64,000 nucleotides of DNA from Paracyclopina nana (GCA_019096065.1 JAGUCH010000009.1:72001-136000); one strand, 5' to 3'; shown: positions 24,801 through 33,537, counted from the stretch's first letter. Notes: generated by a model not told the origin, from the letters alone. Numbers and translations are program-made.

Positions 24801-27800
24801 AGCCTCACTGAGGCCAGCAGCACCTTTGGTTGGGGAAGCCGCAAGCAGCGGAAGGTCCCCTTCCCCAGGGGACGCAAGGAAGCCCAACTTTTTCCAGAAG
24901 TGGTTCAAGGGTGAGGCCATTAAGGTGCGGGCAGGCTCTCAAAGTCCACCTACACCCCGCAAGGTGACCTCTTCTCTGGCCTCCATCAACAAAGACATTC
25001 CGCCCGAGCTGATTGGGGTATCTGTGAAAGAATTGGTGAAGGTCATTGGTGAGAGTCGAGCCAATGGGAATGGGGTGACCCCTCCTGGTACCCCTGCAAC
25101 CCCGCGCAGATCGGTGTCACGGTCGGCCAGTCCTCAGGTTTCGTCAAGTCGTGGCTCAAGTCCCAGTTCGGTGAGGCTGACAACCGCTCAAAGGGCTGCC
25201 TCGCCCCTACTCTCCTCGCATGAGGCAGCAATGACTCGACAAGACTCTTGTTCACAGAGCAGCAGCGAAAACAACACTAGTAACCTCGTGAGCAGCCTCA
25301 CTCGTGACCCTTCACAAAGTCCAGGCTCAGCTAGTCCCTCACTGTCACTCAAGTCAGACCCACTGAGGTCGCTAACATGTGACAGCAGCCCCTTGAGGTC
25401 ATCAGACATTCCAACCTCAAAATCTAGCACCATCACCAATATGAAGAATGAAATTGACTCATCAATCAAGCGAAAGGCATCTGCCAAAGCTAAGCAAGAC
25501 ATCAGGGCCAAAATGGAGGCCAATCGAAGGGGCCAACCGGTGAAAGAGGCAATGAGCCCCACCGTGGCTGAAAGCATTCGGTCAGTCTTTGCCGCCTTTG
25601 TATGGCACGAAGGCATTGTCCATGATGCCATGGCTGTGGCCTCTTACCTCAAATTCCACCCTGACTTGTCCAAGTATGGAAGTGATCATGAGAACAAATC
25701 CTCAAATGAAGAAGGATCTAAAATGACTCGTCAGAGGCACTCGATGGTTGAGGTTGCCACACCACCTTATTTAAACGCAAACAGCCTCGAGGATCATGAG
25801 GCAAGTGGTCAAAATGCCAATAAGAACAGGAAGCATAAACATGGCCATCTAGAAGGGCTACGATTGGCCTCAGACTTGCCCCCAACTATTCGGCTACTAG
25901 TCATGCTATGGGATGAGATCAAGAGCTATTGCATTCAAGCCATCTTGCAGCAAATGATTGTGGCCAGTCCTCTGGCTGCCTCAAATGGCCTGTCGGCCTC
26001 AATGACCAAGAGTGGTGGTGGGAACCATGCGAAACGCGACTCATCCAGGTCATCTTCGGGCAAGACTCGCAAGAGGAAGAGTCGCGAAGAGCAGCAACCG
26101 TACTACGACCCTAATAAAGAGGCTGAGGCCACTGCAGCCGCAGTCGCTGGAAAAGTCCTCGAAGAGGCCTTCCACCAACTCTGTGAAATGTGCGGCCACT
26201 ATTTCCAACATCCGGTGACATATCACATGCGAGTGGCCCATCCAGGGTGTGGAGGTCATGCGGGGAGCAAGGGATACAACAGTGGAGGCCACTATTGCGG
26301 AGGCTGGGCTGGCAATTGCGGGGATGGCGGTGCTGGTGGGTCATCATGGTACCTCATTTGCGAAAAGTGTCGTGCCTCACACATGTCCAACAAGCCCCAT
26401 GCCTCAGAGGACGCCAAGAACAGAGCAAATCAAATGCAAGTCAAGCCACCACCGCTTCCGCATATTCAGCAGCCCTCACTGCGAAAAAAGTCCAATGCTG
26501 GTTTCAACGTTGCAGCAGCCTCAACAACATCTGCCTCACAAATCAATAGTCACATCATTATGACCAACAATGCCATGTTTCTGCTGGACCTGGCCAGCTC
26601 AGCCGAGGAGTCCGGAATGCCTTCATCGGCTTCAAAGATGATGTCGTCAGCCTCCATGACCACCTCTATCGGTGGTCTTTCCGCTGTCTCCGAGTTGGGC
26701 TCGATGGATCCCAACCCTTTCCCACTGGTGCCCTTCCAATGCTTCAACAAATTGGGCATTCGCGATAGCCATTTGAGGCTGATCAACGATGAGCTCATCC
26801 TTGATGATTTGACCGCCTCCAACACAAGTAGCCAGCCCCAAATGCTTGCCTCGAAGAAGGACATTACACCCCCGGAAGGCTTTCAGAACACCTTTGGACC
26901 GCCCAAGGCTTCTTCGGGATTCAGTCGGTCTGCCTCGGTGGGTCACAATTTCAACCAGGAGGAGGAGAAAGAGGTGGCCGCTGCCTCACTCTACAGTCGA
27001 AAGCGCAACAACTCAAGCTGCTCGGGTGAGCACCTACCCCCTCCCCACGGTGCTGATTTCCTCTCCAACCCTTCAAAGGCTTTGCAAAAGCTGTTTGACC
27101 GCAATGTGACCGCAGTGTCCGACATCCTCCAGAGACCGGTCATCAGTTTCGTACTTCAGTGGAACGACCTTGAAAGCCTCCAGATCGCCATGACCCAAGC
27201 CCTGCGAAAAGCCGCTTGTCGCACCTACGCCCTTCAGGCCCTGAACTGGCTCCTCAGAAGCGTGAGTCAACCGGCTTGTCTGCATGACCTCCTGTGGTGT
27301 TTCGTCTCCGCTTTGGAGGCCAATACAACCGAGTCAAGCGGTGGTGGTGGAGGGGCCAACTCGTGGTCCAACATGAATGACCCTGAAAAGAAGGCCAAGA
27401 AGGGTGTCCTGAAAAAGGCCCGAAAGGCTGAGCCAGGGGTGGAGGGACTCTTTGACCATCCCACTGAGGACATCAGTATTGCAGGGGAAGCCATCCAACC
27501 GTTGCCTTCGACATTTCATGGCCTTTTGCAGACGGTCAGCGACCTTATGCTCCTGCTGCCTGTGGGCTCTTCGCTTCAACAGATTGCCATCACTTGCTGG
27601 TGCATCAAGTTTCGCCCTCAGGATCACCACTTTTTGCACCAAAGCCACGTCTTCTCCACCATCAGCAAGATCTTATCAAGGTGAGCCATTTTCAAATGGG
27701 TCATTGTTCACCCTAAAGATGAATTAGATGGTTTAGATGATCATCTAGTTATGGACAGTTACGTACCTGGTCTCAAGTGAGGTATAAACATAGATGACTC

Positions 27801-30800
27801 TTGGATCAGCCATCTATAAATGGACCAAATATAGATGACTTGAGACTTAAACCAGGCTCAAGCAAATATGGTGGCTTTTGAAATATTACTTTTTTTAAAT
27901 CAGTATTAAGGAAAAATGATAAGAGCTATTATATATACGTTTCATAATATGGTAAAGAAAATCCAGGAATTACTTATTAAAAAAATAAAATAAGAATTAT
28001 ATTTTAAAGGGCCAAAAAGCTTGAACAATTTCGAGTGTGAAGTTAAATATTTCACTTGATTTTTTATTCAAAAAAAGCATATTAAAAGTTGGGTTTGTTT
28101 AGGTAAGTGCAGGAGATTGGTGGTACAACTATAGATGACGATAGGCAAAAATCATCTATATTTGGACCAAAAACGGAACAAATATAGATGGGAAAGATGA
28201 TCATCTAATGAATCTATATTTATACAGACCCAGCGCAATCATTAAAAACTCGAGCCACTTCCGCCTAGGTTAATTAATCAAAGTCATCAATGTTCAATTT
28301 GGAATCACAATCTACAAAGCTAAAGCCCAAGTTACTTAAGCCCTAGTCACTGAAGTATAAGTCACTCAAAATTAAGTCATTACAGTTAAAGTCACCTTAG
28401 GTCAATTTGGACCCCTAGTCAAAAGTCACTAGAGTCCAAGTCACTCGAGTCCAAGTCACTCGAGTCCAAGTCACTCGAGTCCAAGTCACTCGAGTCCAAG
28501 TCACTCGAGTCCAAGTCACTAAAGTCCAAGTCACTAAAGTCCAAGTCACTAGAGTCCAAGTCACTAAAGTCCAAGTCACTAATGTCCAAGTCACTAATGT
28601 CCAAGTCACTTAAGTTCAAGTCACTAGAGTCCAAGTCACTAGAGTCCAAGTCACTAAAGTCCAAGTCACTCATGCCAAAAGTCACTCATGCCAAAAGTCA
28701 CTCATGCCAGAAGTCACTCCCTAAGTCCTCATCATAACAATGCCTTAAGTTACTAAAACAAAATTATTTGTTATAATGTGAGGTCACAAAACAAAATGTC
28801 TTGCATTCCACCTAAAATTGCAAGTCACTTAAGTCCAAGTCACTAAAATCCATGTCACTTTAGCCACAAGTTACTACTAAAGTCCAAGTCTTTCAAGGAC
28901 ATGTCACTCTAGCCAAAAGTCACCTAAATCCTCGTCATTACCCAACCAGAAATTAAGTGAACGATTTCTTAACGAAAATCCCTCGAATTACCATCAGTCT
29001 GTTTTCGTTAGCTTTTTAGAACTTCTAAAGTTTGCGATTATTCGAGAACTTTAATGATATATGAATAGTTCATAATCAATTAGTGACTTTTTTTAAGGAA
29101 TACTCTAAAACAAATCGGTAAATAATTAAGTGTATTTTACTTATGCTAAGTAACTATTGACATTTAATTTATGATATCTTTGTGAGTAGTCATGAAATAG
29201 GTGTATCTGAAATATCTATATAAGATTTTTTATTGAAATATTTTAGAATTATTGAGTATACTTCCACAAATGTACATATTTTGGTAACTATTTTTTGATT
29301 ATTTATTAGGTATGATTTTTTTTGTAAGCAAATTATCCATCTATTTTCAAATATTTTTTCCAACCAGAATTTTAGTTACCGATTTGGTCCGGAATAGTTC
29401 CTGAAGCTACAAAATGAGCTTTTCATGAGGTTTTTTTAATGAAAACTCCTTGAGTGTTTGGGAACAAATCAGGAACTCTTTCTTGAAAGAACTATTTAGT
29501 AAAACATTTTTCAGTAACTTTTTAAGAATGAACACTTCTTCAACATCTGTAATTGTGTTAAAATATAAATAGCAAAAGAAGAGGTCTAGAGGCAAGACAC
29601 TGGATTCCCAATCTGTGGTTCATGGGTTCAAATCCTCCCTGGGTAACTCCTTCCTTCTGGCTTTCTAACATTTTTGCTTTCTAATATAAACTTCCACATT
29701 AAGATTAATAATGAATTCTAATTGAATTAAAAAGTGAAAAGTACCAAAAATTAATTTTTAAAAGATGAAAATTGGTCCTTGAATATTTATTGAAAATATA
29801 GTAATGATAAAACTGATTCTTAAGTCCAAGTCACTAAAGTCCAAGTCACTAAAGTCCAAGTCACTCGAGTCCAAGTCACTCGAGTCCAAGTCACTCGAGT
29901 TCAAGTCACTCGAGTCCAAGTCACTCGAGTCCAAGTCACTTAAGTCCAAGTCACTCGAGTCCAATTAAGTCACTAAAGTCCAAGTCACTCGAGTCCAATT
30001 AAGTCACTAAAGTCCAAGTCACTCATACCAAAAGTCACTCATGCCAGAAGTCACTCCCTAAGTCCTCATCATAACAATACCTTAAGTTACTAAAACAAAA
30101 TTATTTGTTATAATGTGAGGTCACAAAACAAAATGTCTTGCATTCCACCTAACCTAACATGGCTAATTTAAATCATTTTCATTGTTCCAGATCTGAAGAG
30201 TTTGAGAGCAACAGTGGTGCTCTTGCGAATGCTGCCTCAAGTGTCGGTGTCCTCCACGAAGAGTTGGAAACGGCTGTGGAGGGCCTAGTTGATGTGACAG
30301 CCTCATTGGAGCTGAAGGTCTCTAGCAGAGTGGCCATGTTGGCCAGCCTCACCGACAACTCCACCGAGACCTTTTGGGAGTCTGGAGATGAGGACCGGAA
30401 CAAGAGCAAATGGGTCACCGCTTCCATCAAGGCCAGTGATGTGAAGGTCAAGAGCATCTCGGTGCATGTGGACAATGGCAGAGACATTGGCAACAAGGTA
30501 CTCCACCTGGTGTTCAAGGGTGGCAGCAATCCGGAAGACCTCCTTGTCCTCAAGCAGTATGAGGTGGAGAAGCGCTTTGCCGGATGGGTCACTTGCTTTG
30601 TCGATACTCCGGATGATGCCCTGACCCATTTGCGGATTGAGGCGAAGGGACCGGACAACACCTTGAGACTGAGGCAGGTGAAGGCCCTAGGGTTCATGGA
30701 TGCCGCTGTTCCACTGGTCCAAAAGCAGCCTTTGGCCTTGTCCATCCAACAAAGGAACTGCGAGGCAGAGACTCTCCGGGTCTTTCGGCTGATCACGAGT

Positions 30801-33499
30801 CAGGTCTTTGGCCGGTTACTCGAAAATGAGCAGACCGGTTCATCCGATGAACCGGCTGAGACGACTGTGGAAGACACCGAGGGTAACCAATCTTCGTTGA
30901 AGGAGCATGTGGTGGGCATCCTCTTCAGTCGTGCCTCCAAACTGACACATTTGCAAAAGCAAGTCTGTTCGCATATCGTGAGTGCCATCAAGAAAGAGGC
31001 CGGTCGGATGAGGGAAGCCTGGGAAATGAGCCTTTGCTCCTCAGGCGAGGCCACACCTGAGGCCACACCTGACACCTACTGCTTCGAAATGATGTCGCTT
31101 GTCCTCGCTTTGAGTGGAAGCGGGGTGGGACGGTCCCATTTGGCCTCGCAGTACGCCTTCATCAAGGACTTGCTGAGCCTTTTGCACACCTCCTCAGGGA
31201 GGATCCAGAGGCAGGTCATTGCCCTGTTGAGGAGAGTCTTGCCCGAGGTCAAACCTGAGACATTTGCTGGTCTCATGGGCATAGCTCAGTTACCTCCAAA
31301 AGACTTTGGCGTCCTCGCGAGGTCGACCTCTGAGATCATTACTCCCAACGACATTGGCATCGTGGATGTCTTCCTCAGCTGCATTTCAAAGGCTTTAACG
31401 CTTCAGGTAATGGATCATCAATTGAGAACATAATTTGAATTGAAGACAGCCATGTCTCATTAGTGATTTATTGGCATTAGTTTCCTTTGGCGATGCGACA
31501 AAAAGTATCGGTGTTGTCATAAATCAATACTGCATCATAATATTAGGTTGTAATATTTCTTCCTTACATGGTTCTCTCCAGATGAGGGCAGCAGCATCAT
31601 CGTTGAAAAGCTTTCCCCAGATAAATTACTCTTGTGTGCTTGTACCCGTATGGAGCAGACACATTTCCTTTCTTTTTCTACCATCATATACCACATTCGG
31701 TTAAGCGGAAACTTTTTACATTCCCCAAATTGGAGGACATAATTATATAGAGTCATCCATATAGAACTTTTAAAGATCTATGTATTTTAAAAACATTCCA
31801 GGTGAAGAGCAAGGTGAACAAAGAGGCTGGTGGTCCCACCAAGACTCACCTGATGACAGTCAATCTGGCAACCTCGATTCACCCTCGCGACCCAACCGGA
31901 CCCCGCTGGTGGCTCCGGGGGAGCATGACCAAAAAGATAGCCGAAGAGATCATCCACCTACTCAAGGACATGACCAGCTCAAACCTAGGTCCGGAATGGG
32001 CAGACCTGACCAAAAGCGCTGTTGCGGAGGCCATCCTCAACCTCACGAGGCTGGATGAGTCACATCGCGACCCATCCGAATGCCTCAAGTATCCCGTCCT
32101 CTGGCTCGCCCTGGCCTCGCTTTGCGTCCTCGACAAGGACCATGTTGATGGACTGTCCTCTGGGGAGTGGAACAACGGTGAGGCCGCTGCCTCGCGACCC
32201 GCCTGCGACAACCATGATGATGGTGAGACATTGGCAATCATCCTATGCGACCAATGCGGAAACCTCTGCGGGGACTGCGACCGCTTCCTCCATCTGCACC
32301 GAAGGACCAAGGCGCATCAGCGACAAGTCTTCAAGGAAGAAGAGGATGCCATCAAGGTGGACTTGCACGAAGGCTGTGGGCGTACCAAGCTCTTCTGGCT
32401 CATGGCCTTGGCTGACTCGCTGACATTGAAGGCCATGGTCGAGTTTCGCGATGGAGGTCGACAGACCATCAAGCTGGCCTCCGTATTGGCACCGGGGTCT
32501 TCGTCAAGCGAGGCTAGCAACTTCCTCACCTGTCGGTTCTGCATGAGGCAGAGCAGCCCCGAACACCCCGTGATGGACTCGCTTTGCCCCGACAAGGAAT
32601 GTGTGGCCTTGTCGCGATTGGCCTGTACCAAGGTCCTCACTTGTGGCCACTTCTGCGGGGGCATTGCCGAAGAGGCCAACTGCCTCCCATGCCTCCATGG
32701 GTGTTCGGGGGGTGCAAGCGGTTTGAGGCAGGACGCGGATGACATGTGCATGATTTGCTTCACCGAGGCCCTTTGGCCCATCCCTTCGATCCAGCTCAAG
32801 TGTGGCCATGTGTTCCACTTCCAATGCTGCCAGAAGATCCTCGAGAAGAGGTGGACCGGACCCCGGATCACCTTCGGCTTTTGCAATTGCCCCATTTGCA
32901 AGGCGAGGCTCGACCACGAGGCTTTGCAGCCCCTGCTCGATCCCATTGACGGGCTGTACAATGATGTCAGGAAAAAGGCTCTGATGAGGCTTGAATATGA
33001 GGGACTCACCAAATCGGAGGCTGTGACTGCCAAGGGCGCTCGATTTCACAACGACCCAACCGGCTTTGCTCTTGAACGCTATGCTTACTACGTGTGCTTC
33101 AAGTGTGGCAAGGCCTACTTTGGCGGTGAGGCTCAATGCGATGATGTAGGCGGGCAGGACGACTACAACCCCGAGGAGTTGGTCTGCGGGGGCTGCAGCG
33201 ATGTCTCAAGGGCGCAAATGTGTCCCAAACATGGGACCGACTACTTGGAGTACAAGTGCAGGTACTGCTGCTCAGTCGCAGTGTTCTTTTGCTTTGGCAC
33301 CACACACTTTTGCAACGCCTGCCACGAGGACTTTCAACGGGTGGCCAACGTACCCAAGCCGGACCTTCCGCAGTGTCCAGTAGGTCCAAAGAGCGTCCAG
33401 CTAGACGGCGAAGAATGCCCACTCCATGTCTCGCACCCGCCCACAGGCGAGGAATACGCCCTTGGGTGTGGAGTGTGCAGGAATGCGCACACTTTCTAG
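6709..33499 (+). CDS. hiw: Highwire/MYCBP2/RPM-1 (PHR) E3 ubiquitin ligase, 12 exons
   Basis: This is the giant PHR-family E3 ligase (MYCBP2 in mammals, Highwire in Drosophila, RPM-1 in C. elegans). The family works with the F-box protein FBXO45/FSN-1, limits DLK/Wallenda MAPKKK signalling and NMNAT, and so controls synapse growth and axon degeneration. Coding exons are 6709-6887, 6980-8016, 8068-8409, 8495-8757, 12692-13027, 13356-16105, 17946-18497, 18758-20003, 20888-21403, 23563-27680, 30191-31406 and 31802-33499. They sum to 14,253 nt (4,750 aa plus stop), every junction is GT-AG, and reading phase is kept throughout; human MYCBP2 is about 4,650 aa. The start is the ATGATG at 6709, the first ATG in this frame. 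Similarity to MYCBP2 is near-continuous over the exons, with the full family domain order. The gene appears intact and functional. Confidence 0.97.
6980..8016 (+). CDS. hiw: hiw exon 2 (residues 60-406)
   Basis: The acceptor is TTCTTGCAG at 6979. The exon begins with a Lys-rich basic stretch (KERHKAKKAKKSKLAKEKRK) that matches the basic N-terminal block of MYCBP2, then a conserved helical region including KINLPKIVSIGLQGVFELI. The segment around DGTYLYLQSSHGLFKVGSGY begins the RCC1-like propeller. The donor is ATAA|GTATGT at 8017. Confidence 0.92.
8068..8409 (+). CDS. hiw: hiw exon 3 (residues 406-520)
   Basis: It encodes NNVLFTDGVNIGVVGIDAND and LLTSQGRVYFTG, part of the RCC1-like domain, which in the family is linked to GEF-like and cAMP-related functions. 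The preceding intron (8017-8067) is only 51 bases and is stop-free and in frame, so a naive ORF would read through it. The extra residues (roughly SMLTSLCYFFMRIVTVT) are absent from orthologues. Confidence 0.88.
8495..8757 (+). CDS. hiw: hiw exon 4 (residues 520-607, RCC1-like)
   Basis: It encodes ELAITKSPKIMQIAVGHEG followed by LLLAEDGAVYFAGTARRGEDG, a typical RCC1 blade, and a Lys/Arg/Pro-rich loop. The acceptor is TTTTTTCAG and the donor is CAG|GTACTT. Confidence 0.93.
9269..9773. mobile_element. TIR element of about 505 bp in hiw intron 4
   Basis: The ends are 29-base terminal inverted repeats with one mismatch: CTGTTCAAATCCGTATCCGC (then AAAAATCCG) on the left, and its reverse complement ending TATCAGATTTG-like GATACAGATTTGAACAG on the right. 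Both ends contain sub-repeats of AAAATCCGN. There is no transposase ORF, so it would be non-autonomous. No clear target-site duplication is seen. Confidence 0.65.
10440..10985. repeat. 145-bp tandem repeat, about 4 copies
   Basis: The word GAGGTGGTGGTCCCATTAGC begins successive units near 10472, 10617, 10763 and 10904 (spacing 145, 146, 141). Each unit contains TTGTCCCATTAG three times, plus GGCAGTACCGTCAAGCAAAC and CTCGAGCATATG. Copies 2 and 3 are almost identical, which suggests recent amplification. Confidence 0.85.
11255..12530. repeat. 23-bp minisatellite GCCTCAATTCATAGTCAATAGAG
   Basis: About 55 tandem units of GCCTCAATTCATAGTCAATA (plus GAG) or GCCTCAATTTGTAGTCTTGA (plus GCG) run for nearly 1.3 kb. 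Two sub-families are interspersed, and runs of identical neighbours (for example 11400-11480) indicate local expansion. Confidence 0.9.
12692..13027 (+). CDS. hiw: hiw exon 5 (residues 608-719, RCC1-like)
   Basis: It encodes AVVTKTGDLYLFGKDS and VTQVALGKAHIVALTKEGQ then VYTFGMNIKGQCGRG, two RCC1 blades closely matching MYCBP2. The tail is Ala/Ser/Gly-rich and lineage-specific. Both ends are phase 0; acceptor TTTTTAAAG, donor CAA|GTGAGA. Confidence 0.95.
13356..16105 (+). CDS. hiw: hiw exon 6 (residues 720-1636): Cys-rich, RCC1, PHR1
   Basis: This is a 2.75-kb exon. Residues about 744-804 form a 13-cysteine segment (starting CPNGKHKWKHDQCMVC, with the conserved CTGYGSHCVSSGRPDR), as in MYCBP2. 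RCC1 blades follow at about 930-1016 (AAGLYHTLLLTNDGQVYTCG; GSNHSVLLATDGRVFTFG) and IGASGDQTF near 1060. The first PHR beta-sandwich is about 1231-1391, with VNRFDNHGGGWGYSGHSIEA, LLGGFGLFGGRGEY, YVAWARVSGPSSDCG and SSKKSNNGTDVNAGQ, all near-identical to the vertebrate protein. A poly-Gln/His stretch lies near 13710-13740. The exon ends within a Ser codon (AG|C). Confidence 0.97.
16106..17945 (+). other. hiw intron 6, AT-rich with tandem arrays
   Basis: A 1.84-kb intron. From about 16560 to 16790 TTTTCGGAGAAAAAAGT-like words recur. From about 16900 to 17660 degenerate GTCTACTTTTTTAAAA units recur, and 17690-17930 holds a cleaner array. I see no exon-like segment. Confidence 0.8.
17690..17930. 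repeat. 20-bp minisatellite CTTTCAAAAAATGTCTACAC
   Basis: About a dozen units of CTTTCAAAAAATGTCTACAC or a shorter CTTCAAAAAATGTATACA variant run up to 15 bases before the acceptor of exon 7. The frames through it are open in all three phases only because of the repeat. Confidence 0.85.
17946..18497 (+). CDS. hiw: hiw exon 7 (residues 1636-1820): start of PHR2
   Basis: It encodes the conserved RFASWTFREVLDRLLSI and VVSSVISELANQ, then the second PHR domain from about residue 1751: NRFTRTSNNRTWNTGNGSPD, AICFSVDRAGVFIVGCSVYG. It ends in phase 2 (AG|G) before a 260-base intron. Confidence 0.95.
18498..18757 (+). other. hiw intron 7, with tRNA-like segment
   Basis: A 260-base intron. Near 18647-18700 the order CGCTAGATCTCTGGACTA, then AGAGGTTCGGGCTCGAGTC, looks like a decayed tRNA (B-box-like). 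It does not fold into a good cloverleaf, so I regard it as a tRNA-derived relic. Confidence 0.4.
18758..20003 (+). CDS. hiw: hiw exon 8 (residues 1820-2235): end of PHR2, repeats
   Basis: It completes PHR2 (RWTSQEISHGTYSSDDC, VKYALRLRNHGGRTSNGDGG, GTNPTRGQLPQILY; to about residue 1910). About residues 2031-2107 are a lineage-specific linker made of in-frame tandem repeats: NNEASVKV-type 8-residue units, then NGTAEATVKF-type 10-residue units. The conserved part resumes at HYAWVESDHPYKPASI, VEFDPQCSTLQAEDVLQIYI and ENWPRQNVILPGNEVLFTLG, matching MYCBP2. It ends in phase 0 with AAG|GTATGT. Confidence 0.95.
20004..20887 (+). other. hiw intron 8, with two tRNA-like segments
   Basis: An 884-base intron with no further exon. 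Near 20482-20548 TTGCTCAGTGGTCGACCAAT followed by GTCAGAGATTCGAATCCC, and near 20626-20695 TAGCTCAATGGATAAAGCG followed by GTCAGAGGTTCGAATC, have A-box- and B-box-like spacing. The stems pair poorly, so tRNA-derived SINE ends or pseudo-tRNAs are more likely than working tRNA genes. Confidence 0.45.
20888..21403 (+). CDS. hiw: hiw exon 9 (residues 2236-2407)
   Basis: It encodes YGFKCLVVGYEGFS, ELAYLGGTCAASLMKKSM and GTSGGRLARWLQPESFVDVD, all typical of the family. From about residue 2380 it begins the filamin-type immunoglobulin domain (ELKCNWPTIITIITHDQYGD). Ends in phase 0, CAG|GTAAAC. Confidence 0.95.
21440..22450. repeat. 20-bp minisatellite TATTTGCGCGACAAGTTACT
   Basis: About 45 imperfect copies of TATTTGCGCGACAAGTTACT, with variants such as GAGCGACAAGTTACTCATTT. 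A longer unit with GCAATAAGTGCAATACATCA and TTGTTATTAAACAGCTAATT is repeated near 21964 and 22080, suggesting a higher-order repeat. Confidence 0.88.
22467..22738. mobile_element. Decayed TA-flanked MITE in hiw intron 9
   Basis: The left end is TA then GGGTCACTCCTAAAAAAGTC (GCATCATTGA follows). The right part GATGCGACTTTTTTGTTAG is the inverted counterpart, but the last GAGTGACCC is lost. The same ends flank a 538-bp element at 50361-50898. Confidence 0.55.
23563..27680 (+). CDS. hiw: hiw exon 10 (residues 2408-3780): filamin, SH3-like, FBXO45-binding
   Basis: A 4.1-kb exon. It finishes the filamin domain to about residue 2540 (YENYSFEELRYASP; NKDGTYSANWTPGNVGFYQI). Two SH3-like repeats follow at about 2564-2640 (AGLRVRIHPTLQSEQIGVV) and 2694-2780 (CGASGHNIRSSPNLLAPPIG). 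Residues about 2790-3070 are Ser/Pro-rich and probably disordered. About 3072-3112 is the conserved FVWHEGIVHDAMAVASYLKF block, in the region where the family binds FBXO45/FSN-1. About 3281-3343 is a zinc-binding-like segment (CEMCGHYFQHPVTYHM, GCGGHAGSKGYNSGGHYCGG, CEKC). The end carries LQWNDLESLQIAMTQALRKA. Donor phase 2 (AG|A). Confidence 0.97.
28400..28930 (-). repeat. 15-bp minisatellite AGTCCAAGTCACTCG, block 1
   Basis: More than 20 units of AGTCCAAGTCACTCG or AGTCCAAGTCACTAA. Because the unit is a multiple of three, the minus strand shows an artefactual frame of repeated SDLDS; this is not a protein gene. Confidence 0.92.
29580..29650 (+). repeat. tRNA-like relic in hiw intron 10
   Basis: GGTCTAGAGGCAAGAC resembles a tRNA A-box region, CTGGATTCCCAATC resembles an anticodon arm with CCC in a TTCCCAA loop, and GGGTTCAAATCC is B-box-like. 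Acceptor and T stems do not pair well. A glycine-type pseudo-tRNA or tRNA-derived SINE end is most likely. Confidence 0.45.
29820..30040 (-). repeat. 15-bp minisatellite AGTCCAAGTCACTCG, block 2
   Basis: About 13 units of the same 15-mer as at 28400-28930, followed by the same downstream flank. It ends about 40 bases before the duplicated flank gives way to the acceptor region of exon 11. Confidence 0.9.
30191..31406 (+). CDS. hiw: hiw exon 11 (residues 3780-4185): DOC domain
   Basis: About residues 3813-3947 form a DOC/APC10-like beta-jelly-roll: LTDNSTETFWESGDEDRNKS, VKSISVHVDNGRDIGNKV, LRIEAKGPDNTLRLRQVKAL. After it come the helical RNCEAETLRVFRLITSQVFG and GRIQRQVIALLRRVLPEVK, as in MYCBP2. 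The last codon is CAG, followed by GTAATG (phase 0). Confidence 0.97.
31407..31801 (+). other. hiw intron 11
   Basis: A 395-base intron. An acceptor-like TTCTCTCCAG followed by ATGAGGGCAGCAGCATCATC near 31575-31600 could be a cryptic or alternative exon. Orthologues do have a variable stretch here, but I see no conserved residues supporting one. Confidence 0.6.
31802..33499 (+). CDS. hiw: hiw exon 12 (residues 4186-4750): B-box-like, RING, TC catalytic end
   Basis: The last exon carries the ligase machinery. About residues 4320-4362 are a B-box-like zinc segment (CDNHDDGETLAIILCDQCGN, then CDRFLHLHRRTKAHQRQVF). The RING spans C4501-C4551 (CMICFTEAL; CGHVFHFQCC; CPICK) and recruits E2~Ub. The tandem-cysteine domain is about 4617-4750. 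Its two relay cysteines, aligned with human C4520 and C4572, are C4631 (in GGEAQCDD) and C4682 (in FFCFGTTHFCNACH). E4644 and H4693 align with human E4534 and H4583, and the Phe residues linked to threonine preference are kept. It ends GCGVCRNAHTF, then TAG. Confidence 0.98.
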   Translation: MKSKVNKEAGGPTKTHLMTVNLATSIHPRDPTGPRWWLRGSMTKKIAEEIIHLLKDMTSSNLGPEWADLTKSAVAEAILNLTRLDESHRDPSECLKYPVLWLALASLCVLDKDHVDGLSSGEWNNGEAAASRPACDNHDDGETLAIILCDQCGNLCGDCDRFLHLHRRTKAHQRQVFKEEEDAIKVDLHEGCGRTKLFWLMALADSLTLKAMVEFRDGGRQTIKLASVLAPGSSSSEASNFLTCRFCMRQSSPEHPVMDSLCPDKECVALSRLACTKVLTCGHFCGGIAEEANCLPCLHGCSGGASGLRQDADDMCMICFTEALWPIPSIQLKCGHVFHFQCCQKILEKRWTGPRITFGFCNCPICKARLDHEALQPLLDPIDGLYNDVRKKALMRLEYEGLTKSEAVTAKGARFHNDPTGFALERYAYYVCFKCGKAYFGGEAQCDDVGGQDDYNPEELVCGGCSDVSRAQMCPKHGTDYLEYKCRYCCSVAVFFCFGTTHFCNACHEDFQRVANVPKPDLPQCPVGPKSVQLDGEECPLHVSHPPTGEEYALGCGVCRNAHTF

Positions 33500-33537
33500 T
33501 ACCATACAAGTAGCTGTGTTAACAATGCACCGTAGAA

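Larger units (their letters stand above)
27681..30190 (+). other. hiw intron 10, arrays and a duplicated segment
   Basis: A 2.5-kb intron. It holds two blocks of a 15-bp array, a 120-base direct duplication (about 28690-28815 and 30033-30152) and, between them, about 890 bases of AT-rich single-copy-looking sequence with a tRNA-like relic near 29582-29645. GATGATCATCTATATTTGG-like words recur near 27730-28225. No exon was recognised. Confidence 0.8.

Noticed and set aside
28415-28685. Minus-strand open frame of repeated SDLDS
   Set aside because: It is a by-product of a 15-bp tandem array whose unit is a multiple of three and lacks stops; no start context, splice sites or non-repeat sequence.
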